Positions 1-7,088 of a stretch of DNA of 41,669 nt are shown piece after piece (position 1 is the first letter of the stretch; the number at the start of each line of letters is the position of its first letter). Where the stretch lies: assembly GCA_937891975.1 (NCBI GenBank), contig CALAUA010000017.1, forward strand, positions 1 through 41,669, written 5' to 3'. The translations under genes and the position numbers were made by a program. The DNA is from an uncultured Bacteroidales bacterium (GTDB lineage: Bacteria; Bacteroidota; Bacteroidia; Bacteroidales; Paludibacteraceae). The notes beneath the pieces were generated by a model. That model had not been told where the DNA came from. It did not search any database and saw nothing but the letters and a program-made list of their open reading frames with translations.

Positions 1-135
1 CTTAAGCATATAAGCCAAATAATCTACTGGGCAGAGGTCGTTGATACCTACGATCTCGATGTCATTGCGTTTCATAGCTGCACGGAAAACGAAGCGTCCG
101 ATACGGCCAAAACCATTAATACCTACTTTTGTCAT
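1..135 (-). CDS. gapA: Glyceraldehyde-3-phosphate dehydrogenase, N-terminal part
   Basis: The 45 codons visible here encode the start of the Rossmann NAD-binding domain of GAPDH, with the dinucleotide-binding motif GINGFGRIGR at residues 5-14 and the strand IEIVGIND at about residues 26-33. The gene runs leftward out of the window, so the catalytic Cys/His domain is not visible. The enzyme converts glyceraldehyde-3-phosphate to 1,3-bisphosphoglycerate in glycolysis. The ATG at 133-135 is the only sensible start because it directly precedes TKVGINGFG. A TTTG-N20-TAATTTTG promoter lies about 115 bases upstream, and the leader between them is made of 9-base repeats. Confidence 0.95.
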   Translation of the reverse strand, partial: MTKVGINGFGRIGRFVFRAAMKRNDIEIVGINDLCPVDYLAYMLK

Positions 136-136
136 T

Positions 137-214
137 GTTGTAAAAGTTTTAAAAAATTAATATTAATTTTGTTTCAAAGTTTCAACAGTTTTAAGGGTTT
201 TAAAAGTTTTAAAG
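137..214. repeat. 9-base tandem repeat in the gapA leader
   Basis: Degenerate copies of GTTTTAAAA occur with 9-base spacing at 137, 146, 179, 188, 197 and 206, interrupted by an AT-rich stretch at 155-170. The array fills most of the gapA 5' untranslated region. Nearly the same unit is repeated in the htpG leader at 5112-5147. Confidence 0.6.
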
Positions 215-248
215 GTTTGCTTTTTAACCCTATTTCTCAAAATCGGTG

Positions 249-280
249 CAAAATTACAGAAAATTTGTGAAATGTGCAAA
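249..280 (-). promoter_or_regulatory. gapA promoter
   Basis: On the minus strand TTTG (277-280) is followed after exactly 20 bases by TAATTTTG (249-256). This matches the Bacteroidota housekeeping promoter (TTTG about 20 bases before TAnnTTTG). Transcription would start near 242 and give a leader of about 105 bases. Confidence 0.7.
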
Positions 281-295
281 TTTTTTGTATATTTG
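264..295 (+). promoter_or_regulatory. Plus-strand promoter overlapping the gapA promoter
   Basis: TTTG at 264-267, then 20 bases, then TATATTTG at 288-295 on the plus strand. It overlaps the gapA promoter and points into the 3' end of rnhA, so it would give an antisense transcript. It is a sequence match only; this AT-rich DNA could produce it by chance. Confidence 0.35.
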
Positions 296-330
296 CTATT
301 TTTGTTTTACAAAAAAGAGCATTTTTAGTA

Positions 331-999
331 CTATTTTCGTCCAAAATCGGCAGGGATCTCACCCCAGCGCTCCGTCTCCCACTTGTAGATGGGTGTTGTC
401 CATGTGTTTTCATGCAGCCATTTTTCGGCGGCACGCACTGCCAACAATAGGTCTTGGTTGTGAACATTCCACTCAATCTTGGTCTTGCATTGCTTTTGGC
501 GTACCCATGCGATAGCCGTTTTGCTATCGGAGTACAACGACCAATCTAGTTTTTCTTTTTTCAAGTATGCTAACCCTAATACAATGGCAAGGAATTCACC
601 GATATTATTCGTACCTCCTGCGTATGGTCCACGATGGAAGACTTGCGTGCCCGTGTCAGCAATCACACCACGAAACTCCATTAGTCCAGGATTGCCCGAA
701 CAAGCAGCATCGACTGCGAGGGAAGGAAATTTAGGAGATAGATCGCTTCGCTGTAGATCGACACAGAGTGCCTGTAGATCGCTCGCACTGCTCACTGTAG
801 ATCGCTTCGCGGTAGCATTTCGAGAAATATAATCTTCGGGATTGGCAGCGAAGGCCTGCTCAGCTTCAGCGAGCGTAGCAAAACCTTTGTATTTGGCAGC
901 AACGCCCTTTACTTGGGCTTCGCAGGCAGCCCACGAGTCGTAAATTCCCGCCTCGCGCCCTTGCCAAACTACATAAAATTTCGCTTTTTGTTTTGCCAT
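331..999 (-). CDS. rnhA: Ribonuclease H with viroplasmin-type N-terminal domain
   Basis: This enzyme cuts the RNA strand of RNA-DNA hybrids. Residues 1-57 form the caulimovirus-viroplasmin-like hybrid-binding domain (KFYVVWQGREAGIYDSW). Residues 92-222 are the RNase H fold, with probable catalytic acids D97 (VDAACSGN), E135 (NNIGEFLA), D158 (YSDSKTA) and D218 (PADFGRK). The linker at residues 63-88 is unusual: it is encoded by a short repeat array containing three TGTAGATCG units and reads DLQ twice. The ATG at 997-999 directly precedes AKQKAKFYVV. The gene lies 35 bases downstream of tRNA-Arg in the same direction and may share its promoter. Length (222 aa) is usual for the two-domain form. 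Confidence 0.92.
   Translation of the reverse strand: MAKQKAKFYVVWQGREAGIYDSWAACEAQVKGVAAKYKGFATLAEAEQAFAANPEDYISRNATAKRSTVSSASDLQALCVDLQRSDLSPKFPSLAVDAACSGNPGLMEFRGVIADTGTQVFHRGPYAGGTNNIGEFLAIVLGLAYLKKEKLDWSLYSDSKTAIAWVRQKQCKTKIEWNVHNQDLLLAVRAAEKWLHENTWTTPIYKWETERWGEIPADFGRK
737..812. repeat. TGTAGATCG repeat array inside rnhA
   Basis: TGTAGATCG occurs at 752, 773 and 796, with a partial copy (GATCG) at 740-744. The spacers between copies differ (12 and 14 bases), and some are short palindromes, such as CAC-AGA-GTG and CGC-TT-CGCG. The array falls in the linker between the two RNase H domains and keeps the frame. The TGTAG flank resembles that of the micro-hairpins elsewhere in the window. 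Confidence 0.65.
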
Positions 1000-1022
1000 A
1001 TAAGAAAAAAGCAGTATCTTTG
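992..1022 (+). promoter_or_regulatory. Promoter for the DUF2461 gene
   Basis: TTTG at 992-995, 19 bases, then TATCTTTG at 1015-1022. Transcription would start near 1029 and run through the antisense strand of tRNA-Arg before reaching the DUF2461 start at 1145, a leader of about 115 bases. The -33 element overlaps the first codons of rnhA on the other strand. Confidence 0.65.
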
Positions 1023-1034
1023 TGCCGAGTTTAG

Positions 1035-1106
1035 TAGCTCCATCGGGAATCGAACCCGAATCTAAGTCTTAGGAGGACCTTATTCTATCCATTGAACTAT
1101 AGAGCC
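1035..1106 (-). tRNA. tRNA-Arg (anticodon CCU)
   Basis: The minus strand folds as a cloverleaf of 72 bases. The acceptor arm pairs 1100-1106 with 1036-1042 (including one terminal G-U), the discriminator is A at 1035, the T loop is TTCGATT, and the anticodon loop CTCCTAA carries CCU. No CCA is encoded. It reads the rare arginine codon AGG. A TACCTTTG promoter box sits just upstream and rnhA follows 35 bases downstream. Confidence 0.93.
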
Positions 1107-1119
1107 GCGAATTGCGCTG

Positions 1120-1150
1120 CAAAGGTACGAAAAATAAATGATATATGAAA
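1120..1150 (-). promoter_or_regulatory. tRNA-Arg promoter
   Basis: Minus-strand TACCTTTG at 1120-1127, preceded after 19 bases by TTTC (1147-1150), a near match to TTTG. It ends 13 bases before the tRNA 5' end, as expected for a short leader. The upstream element overlaps the first codons of the divergent DUF2461 gene. Confidence 0.65.
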
Positions 1151-1828
1151 GAGATACTTCAATTTTTGACGGAATTATCGTGCAATAACAACCGTGAATG
1201 GTTTAATAAGCATAAAGATTGGTACCGCGATTGCCAACAACGTTTTGAGCAATTTACGGCTCAGTGGTTGGAGCGATTGGCGGAGATGGATTCTGATTTG
1301 GCAACATTGCAGCCCAAAGATTGTATTTGGCGTATCTATCGCGATGTGCGTTTCTCACCAGACAAACGCCCATTCAAAGAGTGGTTTGGGGTGTTCCCTG
1401 CGGTGAAAGGTGGCAAGAAAAGTGATAGAGGTGGGTATTATATTCATATTCAACCTGAACGCTGTATGTTTGGTGGCGGTATGTGGTGCCCCAACAAAGA
1501 TTTGCTTCATGCTGTCCGTCAAGAGATATTGGCGAACTATGATGAAGTGGAAGATATATTCGCTAATCCACTGACCAACAAATATTTCCAAGACTTTGAT
1601 ACGGAGTATATGCTCAAGAAAGTACCACAAGGATTCCCTGCTGACTTTGAGCATGCAGACTGGTTGAAACGCAAATGTTATACCTTCTCTACTCCATTGA
1701 CGAATGAGCAAGTATGCGCACCCAATTTCGTGGATTTAGCCACAGAGATTGCCTATGCAGCCAAACCCATCAATGATTTCCTGAATTATACCTTTGAGGA
1801 ATACGGAGAATTTCCTGATTGGCGATAA
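1145..1828 (+). CDS. DUF2461 family protein
   Basis: The 227-residue product matches the DUF2461 (TIGR02453) family, which is found widely in bacteria and has no established function. Recognisable family features are the N-terminal NNNREWFNKHKDWY segment (residues 14-27), the WRIYRDVRFSPDKRPFKEWFG core at about residues 62-82, and GGYYIHIQPE followed by GGGMWCP, typical of a single globular domain. No signal peptide or membrane segment is visible. The start at 1145 leaves a full-length N-terminus. The gene stands alone with its own promoter at 992-1022 and converges with fprA, leaving 14 bases between the stop codons. Confidence 0.85.
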   Translation: MKEILQFLTELSCNNNREWFNKHKDWYRDCQQRFEQFTAQWLERLAEMDSDLATLQPKDCIWRIYRDVRFSPDKRPFKEWFGVFPAVKGGKKSDRGGYYIHIQPERCMFGGGMWCPNKDLLHAVRQEILANYDEVEDIFANPLTNKYFQDFDTEYMLKKVPQGFPADFEHADWLKRKCYTFSTPLTNEQVCAPNFVDLATEIAYAAKPINDFLNYTFEEYGEFPDWR

Positions 1829-1842
1829 GTATATAACTCAAG

Positions 1843-2994
1843 TTAAACTTCTGAAAGTTGGCAGAGCAACTCATCCAAAGTAGAACTATTTTTTTCCTTC
1901 CAAGCGCTTCGGATAGTGAGCATTGGGGATAGGATGGTGATATCTTTCATCGTTTCAAGCATGGCACGCATGGTTTTGCCTGCAGTGGGTGCCCATGTGC
2001 CATTCTCTACCAAACCAATGCGACGAGATTGGTACCCCTTAATACCTAATTTGTATAGGAAGATATGCATAGGAGGAAAAACACCTGCATCATAACTGGA
2101 AGCGCACAACACCATGCGGTCATACTTAAATGCTTGACTAACAGCTTCTGATGCATCAGTACGGCATAAGTCAATCAGCCTAACTTCTTCGCCCATACTA
2201 CTTAATCGTTGAGCAATATTCTCTGCAACTTCAGCCGTATGACCATGAATAGAAGCGTGCGCCACCACTATACCTTTTCGCTCAGCAGCATAACTGCTCC
2301 ATGTTTGATACAACTGCCATGCTTCTTGCAAAGCAGCCTCTGTCAGCACACAGCCATGCAAAGGCGCAACCGTTTGTATATCAAACATCTGCGCTTTCTT
2401 CAAAGCAGCAGCTACCTGTGTACCATATTTACCACAGATATTGAAATAGTAACGACGTGCTTCATCTACCCAATTGTCAGGATGTGCTCCATATACACCA
2501 AATGAGCCAAAAGCATCTGCCGAAAATAGCGTTTTCTCCTCTGGTACATACGTCATCATCACTTCTGGCCAATGCACCATAGGTGCCGCCATAAATTGTA
2601 GAGTCATACCACCCAAATCAAGGGTATCGCCTTGTTGTACAATGAGTGCGTTAATGGGCTGAAAACCAAACTGCTGCATATATTGCATAGCAACACGGCT
2701 ACCTACGACAGTACAATCGGGATAGCGCGACAAGAATGCCCCAATTGAGCCACTATGGTCGCTCTCCATGTGCTGAATAATCAAATAGGCAGGTAGACGT
2801 CCGTCCAACGCTTGGTGGATATTAGATAGCCACTCTTCGGTGGTACGGTCGTCCACACTATCCATTATCGCTGGCTTATCCGCATGAAGGAAATAGCTAT
2901 TATAGCACATTCCTTCTGATAGCGGATATTGATTCTCGAAGAGATCCAGCGTAGGGTCATCGCAACCTATGTATTGTATCTTGTTGCTATACAT
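1843..2994 (-). CDS. fprA: FprA-type flavodiiron protein (A-type flavoprotein)
   Basis: Flavodiiron proteins reduce oxygen to water, or NO to N2O, in anaerobes and so protect against oxidative or nitrosative stress. Residues 1-235 are the metallo-beta-lactamase domain with the diiron ligands H75, E77, D79, H80, H141, D160 and H213 (HMESDH, MVHWPE, SADAFG, PLHG). Residues 242-383 are a flavodoxin domain with the FMN loop ASIHGHTAE and the later NGTWAPTAGKT segment. All ligands are present and the length (383 aa) is typical, so it should be active. It starts 20 bases after the htpG stop and is probably cotranscribed with it, which would tie it to a stress-response unit. It needs a rubredoxin or similar donor, not seen here. 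Confidence 0.92.
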   Translation of the reverse strand: MYSNKIQYIGCDDPTLDLFENQYPLSEGMCYNSYFLHADKPAIMDSVDDRTTEEWLSNIHQALDGRLPAYLIIQHMESDHSGSIGAFLSRYPDCTVVGSRVAMQYMQQFGFQPINALIVQQGDTLDLGGMTLQFMAAPMVHWPEVMMTYVPEEKTLFSADAFGSFGVYGAHPDNWVDEARRYYFNICGKYGTQVAAALKKAQMFDIQTVAPLHGCVLTEAALQEAWQLYQTWSSYAAERKGIVVAHASIHGHTAEVAENIAQRLSSMGEEVRLIDLCRTDASEAVSQAFKYDRMVLCASSYDAGVFPPMHIFLYKLGIKGYQSRRIGLVENGTWAPTAGKTMRAMLETMKDITILSPMLTIRSAWKEKNSSTLDELLCQLSEV

Positions 2995-3014
2995 AGCAGA
3001 AAGCGAGCTAGGGA

Positions 3015-5099
3015 TTATAATAATTCTACGGAGCGATTGACAAACTTAGCCAGCGCCTCGCCCTTCAATTGACCTGCAGCCAACATGGCAATGTCAATCA
3101 ATTGGTGAAGTTTGTCGCTGCTTGCAGCGTAGGTGCTGTATTGCTCCTTGAGCTGTTGCTTGAGCGCAGCCAACTCCTTGGTCACGTTGGTCACAGCATC
3201 CTTCTCCTCCTGCGTGAGGTCAGCATCTTTCTTGCCCTTCTGCGCCTCTTGCAGAGTCTTCTCCTCGGCTTGCTTAGCCGCAATCTGCTCTACGATTGGA
3301 GCTGTGCCTTCGGCGCAAGCATCGGTAATCTCTGCGAGGAGGGCTTTCACCTTGTCGTTAGCAGTATTGATGACCAGGTTGTACTGGTCTGGCATATTGC
3401 CGTAGAACGACATACCCTGTTGATGAGCCGACATCTCTTTCATACGGCGCATGAACTCGTTTTGAGTGAGGAATACAGGAAGTGCGTCTGCTGACACGGC
3501 TTCCAAACTTACATCATAGCGGGTTTTATCGGTTTTAGGCAACTGAGATTCGAAACTGTAGCGCAATGCATCTTCCTCATTGGCAGTCAGTTCCACTTGG
3601 GCTTTGTCTTCTTTTTGGATGATATTCTCAATGACATCTGAGTCCACGCGCACGAAACGAATCATCTGCTTCTTGTCGTCGCTGCCATCGCCATAGCTCT
3701 TTTGCTCGAATTGCGACATAGCGTGTACATCCAGTTCGCCATCCATAAGGAGCACGTCATAACCCTTCTCTTTGGCGCGTTGGATGTAGGCGTAAGAAGC
3801 ATCAGCGTCTTGTGCATACAGCATGATGAGGTCGCCGTTCTTGTCGGTTTGAGCGTCTTTGACTTGTGCCTTATACTCCTCGAAAGTGAAGTACTTGCTG
3901 TCGATATTCTTGAGCAAAGCAAAGCCCACAGCACGGTCGTAGAACTTATCATCGCTGAGCATACCGTATTGGATAAAGAGCTTGATGTCGTCCCACTTCT
4001 TCTCAAAGTCCTCGCGGTCGTTCTTGAATATCTCTGCCAATTTGTCAGCCACCTTCTTGGTGATATGGCTAGAGATCTTCTTCACATTGTTGTCGCTTTG
4101 CAGGTACGAACGGCTGACATTCAGCGGAATATCTGGCGAGTCGATTACACCATGAAGCAATGTCAAGTATTGTGGCACGATATTCTCCACCTCATCGGTT
4201 ACGAACACTTGGTTGCAATAGAGCTGAATCTTATTGCGCTGAATATCAATATTATTCTTGATACGTGGGAAGTAGAGGATACCCGTAAGATTGAATGGAT
4301 AATCCACATTGAGGTGGATATGGAAGAGTGGCTCATCCATTTGATGAGGATAGAGCTGGTGGTAGAACTTCTGGTAATCCTCATCGGTGAGGTCAGCAGG
4401 TTTGCGTGTCCATGCAGGATTGACATCGTTGATGATATTATCCTCATCGGTCTCCACTTGCTTGCCGTCCTTCCACTCTTTCTTCTTGCCGAAAGCAATC
4501 TCTACAGGGAGGAACTTGCAGTACTTGGTGAGCAATCCTTCTACGGTTGCATCTTCCAGATACTGAGCATATTCGTCGTTGATATGCAATACAATATCTG
4601 TTCCTCGCTCTGACTTGATGGTATCTTCCATTGTGTACTCAGGCGAACCGTCGCATGACCAATGCACCGCCTTGGCATCCTCTTGGTAACTGAGGGAGAA
4701 TATCTCCACTTTGTCTGCTACCATGAAGGCAGAGTAGAAACCCAAACCGAAGTGACCGATAATGGCTTCAGCTTTGTCCTTGTATTTATTCACAAACTCT
4801 TCTGCACCAGAGAAAGCAATTTGGTTGATATACTTATCCACCTCCTCGGCGGTCATACCGATACCATGGTCTTGTACAGTAAGGGTCTTTTTCTTTTTAT
4901 CTATAAGTACGCGTACGCGCGTATCACCCAACTCGCCTTTGGCTTCGCCTACAGAGGCAAGAGTCTTCAGTTTTTGGGTTGCATCGACTGCATTACTAAT
5001 CAACTCACGGAGAAAAATCTCGTGGTCAGAATACAAAAATTTCTTGATGACGGGGAAGATGTTGTCCGATGTTACCCCGATATTTCCTTTCTTACTCAT
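3015..5099 (-). CDS. htpG: Chaperone protein HtpG (Hsp90)
   Basis: HtpG is the bacterial Hsp90, an ATP-driven homodimeric chaperone in the cytoplasm. The N-terminal GHKL ATPase domain (about residues 1-215) shows FLRELISNAVDATQKL (E32, N36), the DHGIGMT ATP-binding loop and GHFGLGFYSAFMVADKV. The middle domain follows with WKDG and the NVSRSYLQSD segment that carries the catalytic-loop arginine, and the C-terminal dimerisation domain ends about residue 694. The SNAVDA variant in place of SNASDA is, as I recall, common in this phylum. The 694-residue length is typical for Bacteroidales. The promoter at 5155-5196 is shared in form with grpE and points to stress control. fprA follows after 20 bases. 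Confidence 0.97.
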   Translation of the reverse strand: MSKKGNIGVTSDNIFPVIKKFLYSDHEIFLRELISNAVDATQKLKTLASVGEAKGELGDTRVRVLIDKKKKTLTVQDHGIGMTAEEVDKYINQIAFSGAEEFVNKYKDKAEAIIGHFGLGFYSAFMVADKVEIFSLSYQEDAKAVHWSCDGSPEYTMEDTIKSERGTDIVLHINDEYAQYLEDATVEGLLTKYCKFLPVEIAFGKKKEWKDGKQVETDEDNIINDVNPAWTRKPADLTDEDYQKFYHQLYPHQMDEPLFHIHLNVDYPFNLTGILYFPRIKNNIDIQRNKIQLYCNQVFVTDEVENIVPQYLTLLHGVIDSPDIPLNVSRSYLQSDNNVKKISSHITKKVADKLAEIFKNDREDFEKKWDDIKLFIQYGMLSDDKFYDRAVGFALLKNIDSKYFTFEEYKAQVKDAQTDKNGDLIMLYAQDADASYAYIQRAKEKGYDVLLMDGELDVHAMSQFEQKSYGDGSDDKKQMIRFVRVDSDVIENIIQKEDKAQVELTANEEDALRYSFESQLPKTDKTRYDVSLEAVSADALPVFLTQNEFMRRMKEMSAHQQGMSFYGNMPDQYNLVINTANDKVKALLAEITDACAEGTAPIVEQIAAKQAEEKTLQEAQKGKKDADLTQEEKDAVTNVTKELAALKQQLKEQYSTYAASSDKLHQLIDIAMLAAGQLKGEALAKFVNRSVELL

Positions 5100-5111
5100 A
5101 ATAATATTGTA

Positions 5112-5147
5112 GTTTTAAATGTTCTAAAAGTTTTAAAAGTTCTAAGG
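5112..5147. repeat. 9-base tandem repeat in the htpG leader
   Basis: Four abutting 9-mers: GTTTTAAAT, GTTCTAAAA, GTTTTAAAA and GTTCTAAGG. They fill most of the leader between the predicted transcription start and the htpG ATG. The unit is nearly identical to that upstream of gapA. Confidence 0.7.
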
Positions 5148-5154
5148 GTGTATC

Positions 5155-5196
5155 TACAAAATGAGTGCCAAAGACATTTGGACTGCCAAAATGGCA
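5155..5196 (-). promoter_or_regulatory. htpG promoter element shared with grpE
   Basis: On the minus strand there is TGGCAC-N5-TTGTA (5155-5170), close to the sigma-54 consensus TGGCAC-N5-TTGCA. Ten bases upstream is a palindromic block (5181-5196) that reads GACTGCCAAAATGGCA on the plus strand. The same two parts at the same spacing occur upstream of grpE at 18390-18431. No TAnnTTTG promoter is seen for htpG. The block lies 56-97 bases before the start codon. Confidence 0.55.
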
Positions 5197-5253
5197 TAAA
5201 ACCTCAGTTCTGATTTCGGCATAAGTTGCCTTAATTAGCATAATAGTAGGTTA

Positions 5254-5308
5254 AAGGTAGCGTAATCACTAACTAATAACTAACTAATCACTAACTAAAG
5301 GTAAGTAA
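5254..5308. repeat. 11-base tandem repeat upstream of mlaE
   Basis: Five abutting 11-mers: AAGGTAGCGTA, ATCACTAACTA, ATAACTAACTA, ATCACTAACTA and AAGGTAAGTAA. The order is symmetrical. The same unit type recurs at 18545-18610 (reverse orientation) and at 22233-22309. Confidence 0.75.
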
Positions 5309-5357
5309 TAGATAAGAGAGTAGAGATGTGAAAAATGGTAAAAAAACAGATGATAAC

Positions 5358-5388
5358 TTGCGTATTTGAAAAAAAAATCGTACCTTTG
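5358..5388 (+). promoter_or_regulatory. Promoter of the mlaE-mlaF gene run
   Basis: TTG at 5358-5360, 20 bases, then TACCTTTG at 5381-5388. The predicted start is near 5395 and the leader of about 88 bases is mostly 7-base repeats. This may be the main promoter for the rightward gene run ending at 13998. Confidence 0.7.
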
Positions 5389-5411
5389 CGCGTTTTTATA
5401 CTATAGTATAA

Positions 5412-5474
5412 GTTGAAAGGTGGAAGAGAGGTTAAAGGTGAAAGATTAAAGATGAGAGGTTAAAGATTAAAGGA
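5412..5474. repeat. 7-base tandem repeat before mlaE
   Basis: Nine abutting 7-mers, including TAAAGGT, GAAAGAT, TAAAGAT, GAGAGGT, TAAAGAT and TAAAGGA. The purine-rich last copies sit where a ribosome binding site would be, 8 bases before the mlaE ATG. Confidence 0.7.
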
Positions 5475-5482
5475 AAGGAATC

Positions 5483-6229
5483 ATGATACAGCGATTTTTT
5501 TATAGCATAGGTGAGTATTGCTTGCTGATGGGCAAGGTGTTTCGTGTGCCTGATAAAGGGCGTATGTTCTGGCGTCAGATGAGCAAGGAGATGGAGAAGC
5601 AAGGATTGGAGTCGATACTAATCACGCTGATTGTGAGCGTGTTTATGGGCGCGATCATGACCTTGCAGACAAAGTTGAACACAGAGAATCCGCTGTTGCC
5701 AGCGTATTCGACAGGATTGGTGACACGTGACTGTATCTTGTTGGAGTTTTCAAGTACGATTTTGTGCTTGCTGCTCGCAGGTAAGGTGGGCAGTAACATG
5801 GCTTCGGAGATTGGTACGATGCGTATCACGGAGCAGATTGACGCCATGGAAATCATGGGTGTAAACTCGGCTAACTACCTGATATTGCCAAAGATAGTGG
5901 CATTTATGGTGATGATGCCGCTGTTGGTGACACTGTCTATGTTCACAGGTTTGTTGGGTGGTTATGGCATTAGTGCGATTACGAATGTGCTACCTGTTTC
6001 GGAGTATCTGCTGGGTATCCAGTACGCATTTATACCATTTTATGTGTGGTATTCGTTTATCAAGACAGTGATCTTCGCATTTATCATTGCGAGCATGGCT
6101 TCGTACTACGGTTACTATGCAAGAGGTGGTGCGCTGGAAGTAGGTAAAGCGAGTACGAAAGCGGTGGTGAATAGTAGTATTGTGGTGCTGCTGATGGATG
6201 TGGTGCTGACGAATTTGATGCTTAATTAG
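5483..6229 (+). CDS. mlaE: MlaE-family ABC transporter permease
   Basis: This inner-membrane permease belongs to the MlaE (DUF140) family, which with an MlaF ATPase moves phospholipids between the inner and outer membranes. The 248 residues contain about five hydrophobic segments and the family signature near residues 105-130 (GKVGSNMASEIGTMRITEQI, followed by DAMEIMG). mlaF follows after a gap made only of 7-base repeats. The usual third part, a periplasmic MlaD (MCE) protein, is not encoded next to them. The ATG at 5483 is the first after the promoter and gives the usual N-terminus with an amphipathic segment. Confidence 0.9.
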   Translation: MIQRFFYSIGEYCLLMGKVFRVPDKGRMFWRQMSKEMEKQGLESILITLIVSVFMGAIMTLQTKLNTENPLLPAYSTGLVTRDCILLEFSSTILCLLLAGKVGSNMASEIGTMRITEQIDAMEIMGVNSANYLILPKIVAFMVMMPLLVTLSMFTGLLGGYGISAITNVLPVSEYLLGIQYAFIPFYVWYSFIKTVIFAFIIASMASYYGYYARGGALEVGKASTKAVVNSSIVVLLMDVVLTNLMLN

Positions 6230-6264
6230 TTTAGTGTTTAGAGTTTAGTGATTAAAGGCGAGAG
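6230..6264. repeat. 7-base tandem repeat between mlaE and mlaF
   Basis: Five abutting 7-mers start on the base after the mlaE stop: TTTAGTG, TTTAGAG, TTTAGTG, ATTAAAG and GCGAGAG. Three more bases lead to the mlaF ATG, so the whole gap is repeat. Confidence 0.8.
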
Positions 6265-6267
6265 ATT

Positions 6268-7044
6268 ATGATTCAGGTTAAGGATGTCGTAAAGAGTTTT
6301 GACGGGAATGTGGTGCTAGACCATATCTCTGCGGACTTTGAGGACGGTAAGGTGAATATGATTATCGGTCAGTCGGGAAGCGGAAAGACTGTGCTGATGA
6401 AATCGATGATTGGACTGCACCAGATAGATTCTGGTGAAATCATATTTGATACACGCCACGGGCAACAGAACTTGGCAGAGATGACGGAGAAAGAGGTGCG
6501 GCTGCTGCACAGAGAAGTAGGTATGCTGTTTCAAGGAGCGGCATTATTTGATAGCATGACCGTGCAGGAGAATGTGCTATTTCCACTGGAGATGTTCTCG
6601 CAGATGGACAAGGAAGAGATGGTAGAGAGAGCGCGATTCTGCTTGACACGTGTAAACATGCCAGAGAGAGCTTTTGGATTGATGCCAAGCGAGATTAGTG
6701 GTGGTATGCAAAAGCGCGTGGCGATTGCGCGAGCGATAGCGTTGAATCCACGGTATCTGTTCTGCGATGAGCCCAACTCGGGATTGGACCCAAAAACTAG
6801 TTTGGTCATAGACCAGCTGATACAAGACATTACGCAAGAGTATAATATTTGTACCATTGTGAACAGCCACGATATGAACTCTATTATGGAGATTGGCGAT
6901 AATATCGTGTTCCTACGCAATGGTGTGAAAGAGTGGCAAGGTAGCAGGCACGAGATATTCCATGCAGAGAATGAGGCGTTGAATGACTTTGTGTTTGCGA
7001 GTGAGTTGTTTAAGAAGGTAAAGAGCGCTGCGCGCTCCGTTTAG
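6268..7044 (+). CDS. mlaF: MlaF-family ABC transporter ATP-binding protein
   Basis: This is the cytoplasmic ATPase partner of MlaE in phospholipid transport. Visible motifs are Walker A GQSGSGKT (about residues 34-41), the Q-loop region MLFQGAALFD, the signature ISGGMQKR (about residues 143-150), Walker B YLFCDEPNSGLDP and the switch histidine in NSHD. The length of 258 aa is normal for the family. The final codons (SAARSV) are encoded by a palindromic GAGCGC/GCGCTC stretch that belongs to the repeat element following the gene, so the C-terminus seems to have been captured from repeat DNA. Confidence 0.93.
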   Translation: MIQVKDVVKSFDGNVVLDHISADFEDGKVNMIIGQSGSGKTVLMKSMIGLHQIDSGEIIFDTRHGQQNLAEMTEKEVRLLHREVGMLFQGAALFDSMTVQENVLFPLEMFSQMDKEEMVERARFCLTRVNMPERAFGLMPSEISGGMQKRVAIARAIALNPRYLFCDEPNSGLDPKTSLVIDQLIQDITQEYNICTIVNSHDMNSIMEIGDNIVFLRNGVKEWQGSRHEIFHAENEALNDFVFASELFKKVKSAARSV

Positions 7045-7086
7045 AGGACGCCCTTCGGGCTACAGTTTAGAGTTTAGAGGCAAGAG
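7027..7086. repeat. Micro-hairpin and 7-mer element after mlaF
   Basis: A palindrome at 7023-7037 in the mlaF 3' end is followed by a hairpin unit at 7046-7065 (GGACG, core CCCTTCGGG, CTACAG) and by 7-mers TTTAGAG, TTTAGAG and GCAAGAG. The unit is flanked by TTTAGAG-type 7-mers on both sides. The next ATG is at 7089. Confidence 0.75.
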
Positions 7087-7088
7087 AA

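Larger units (their letters stand above)
5100..5482. other. Intergenic region between htpG and mlaE
   Basis: This 383-base divergent gap holds no gene. From left to right it contains a 9-base repeat (5112-5147), the htpG promoter and palindrome (5155-5196), an 11-base repeat array (5254-5308), a Bacteroidota promoter (5358-5388) and a 7-base repeat array (5412-5474). Only about 130 bases are not in one of these elements. Confidence 0.8.

Noticed and set aside
3702..5213. Long open frames antisense to htpG (303 and 183 codons)
   Set aside because: They lie entirely or mostly opposite a well-conserved gene, have no recognisable domains, and arise from its codon pattern.
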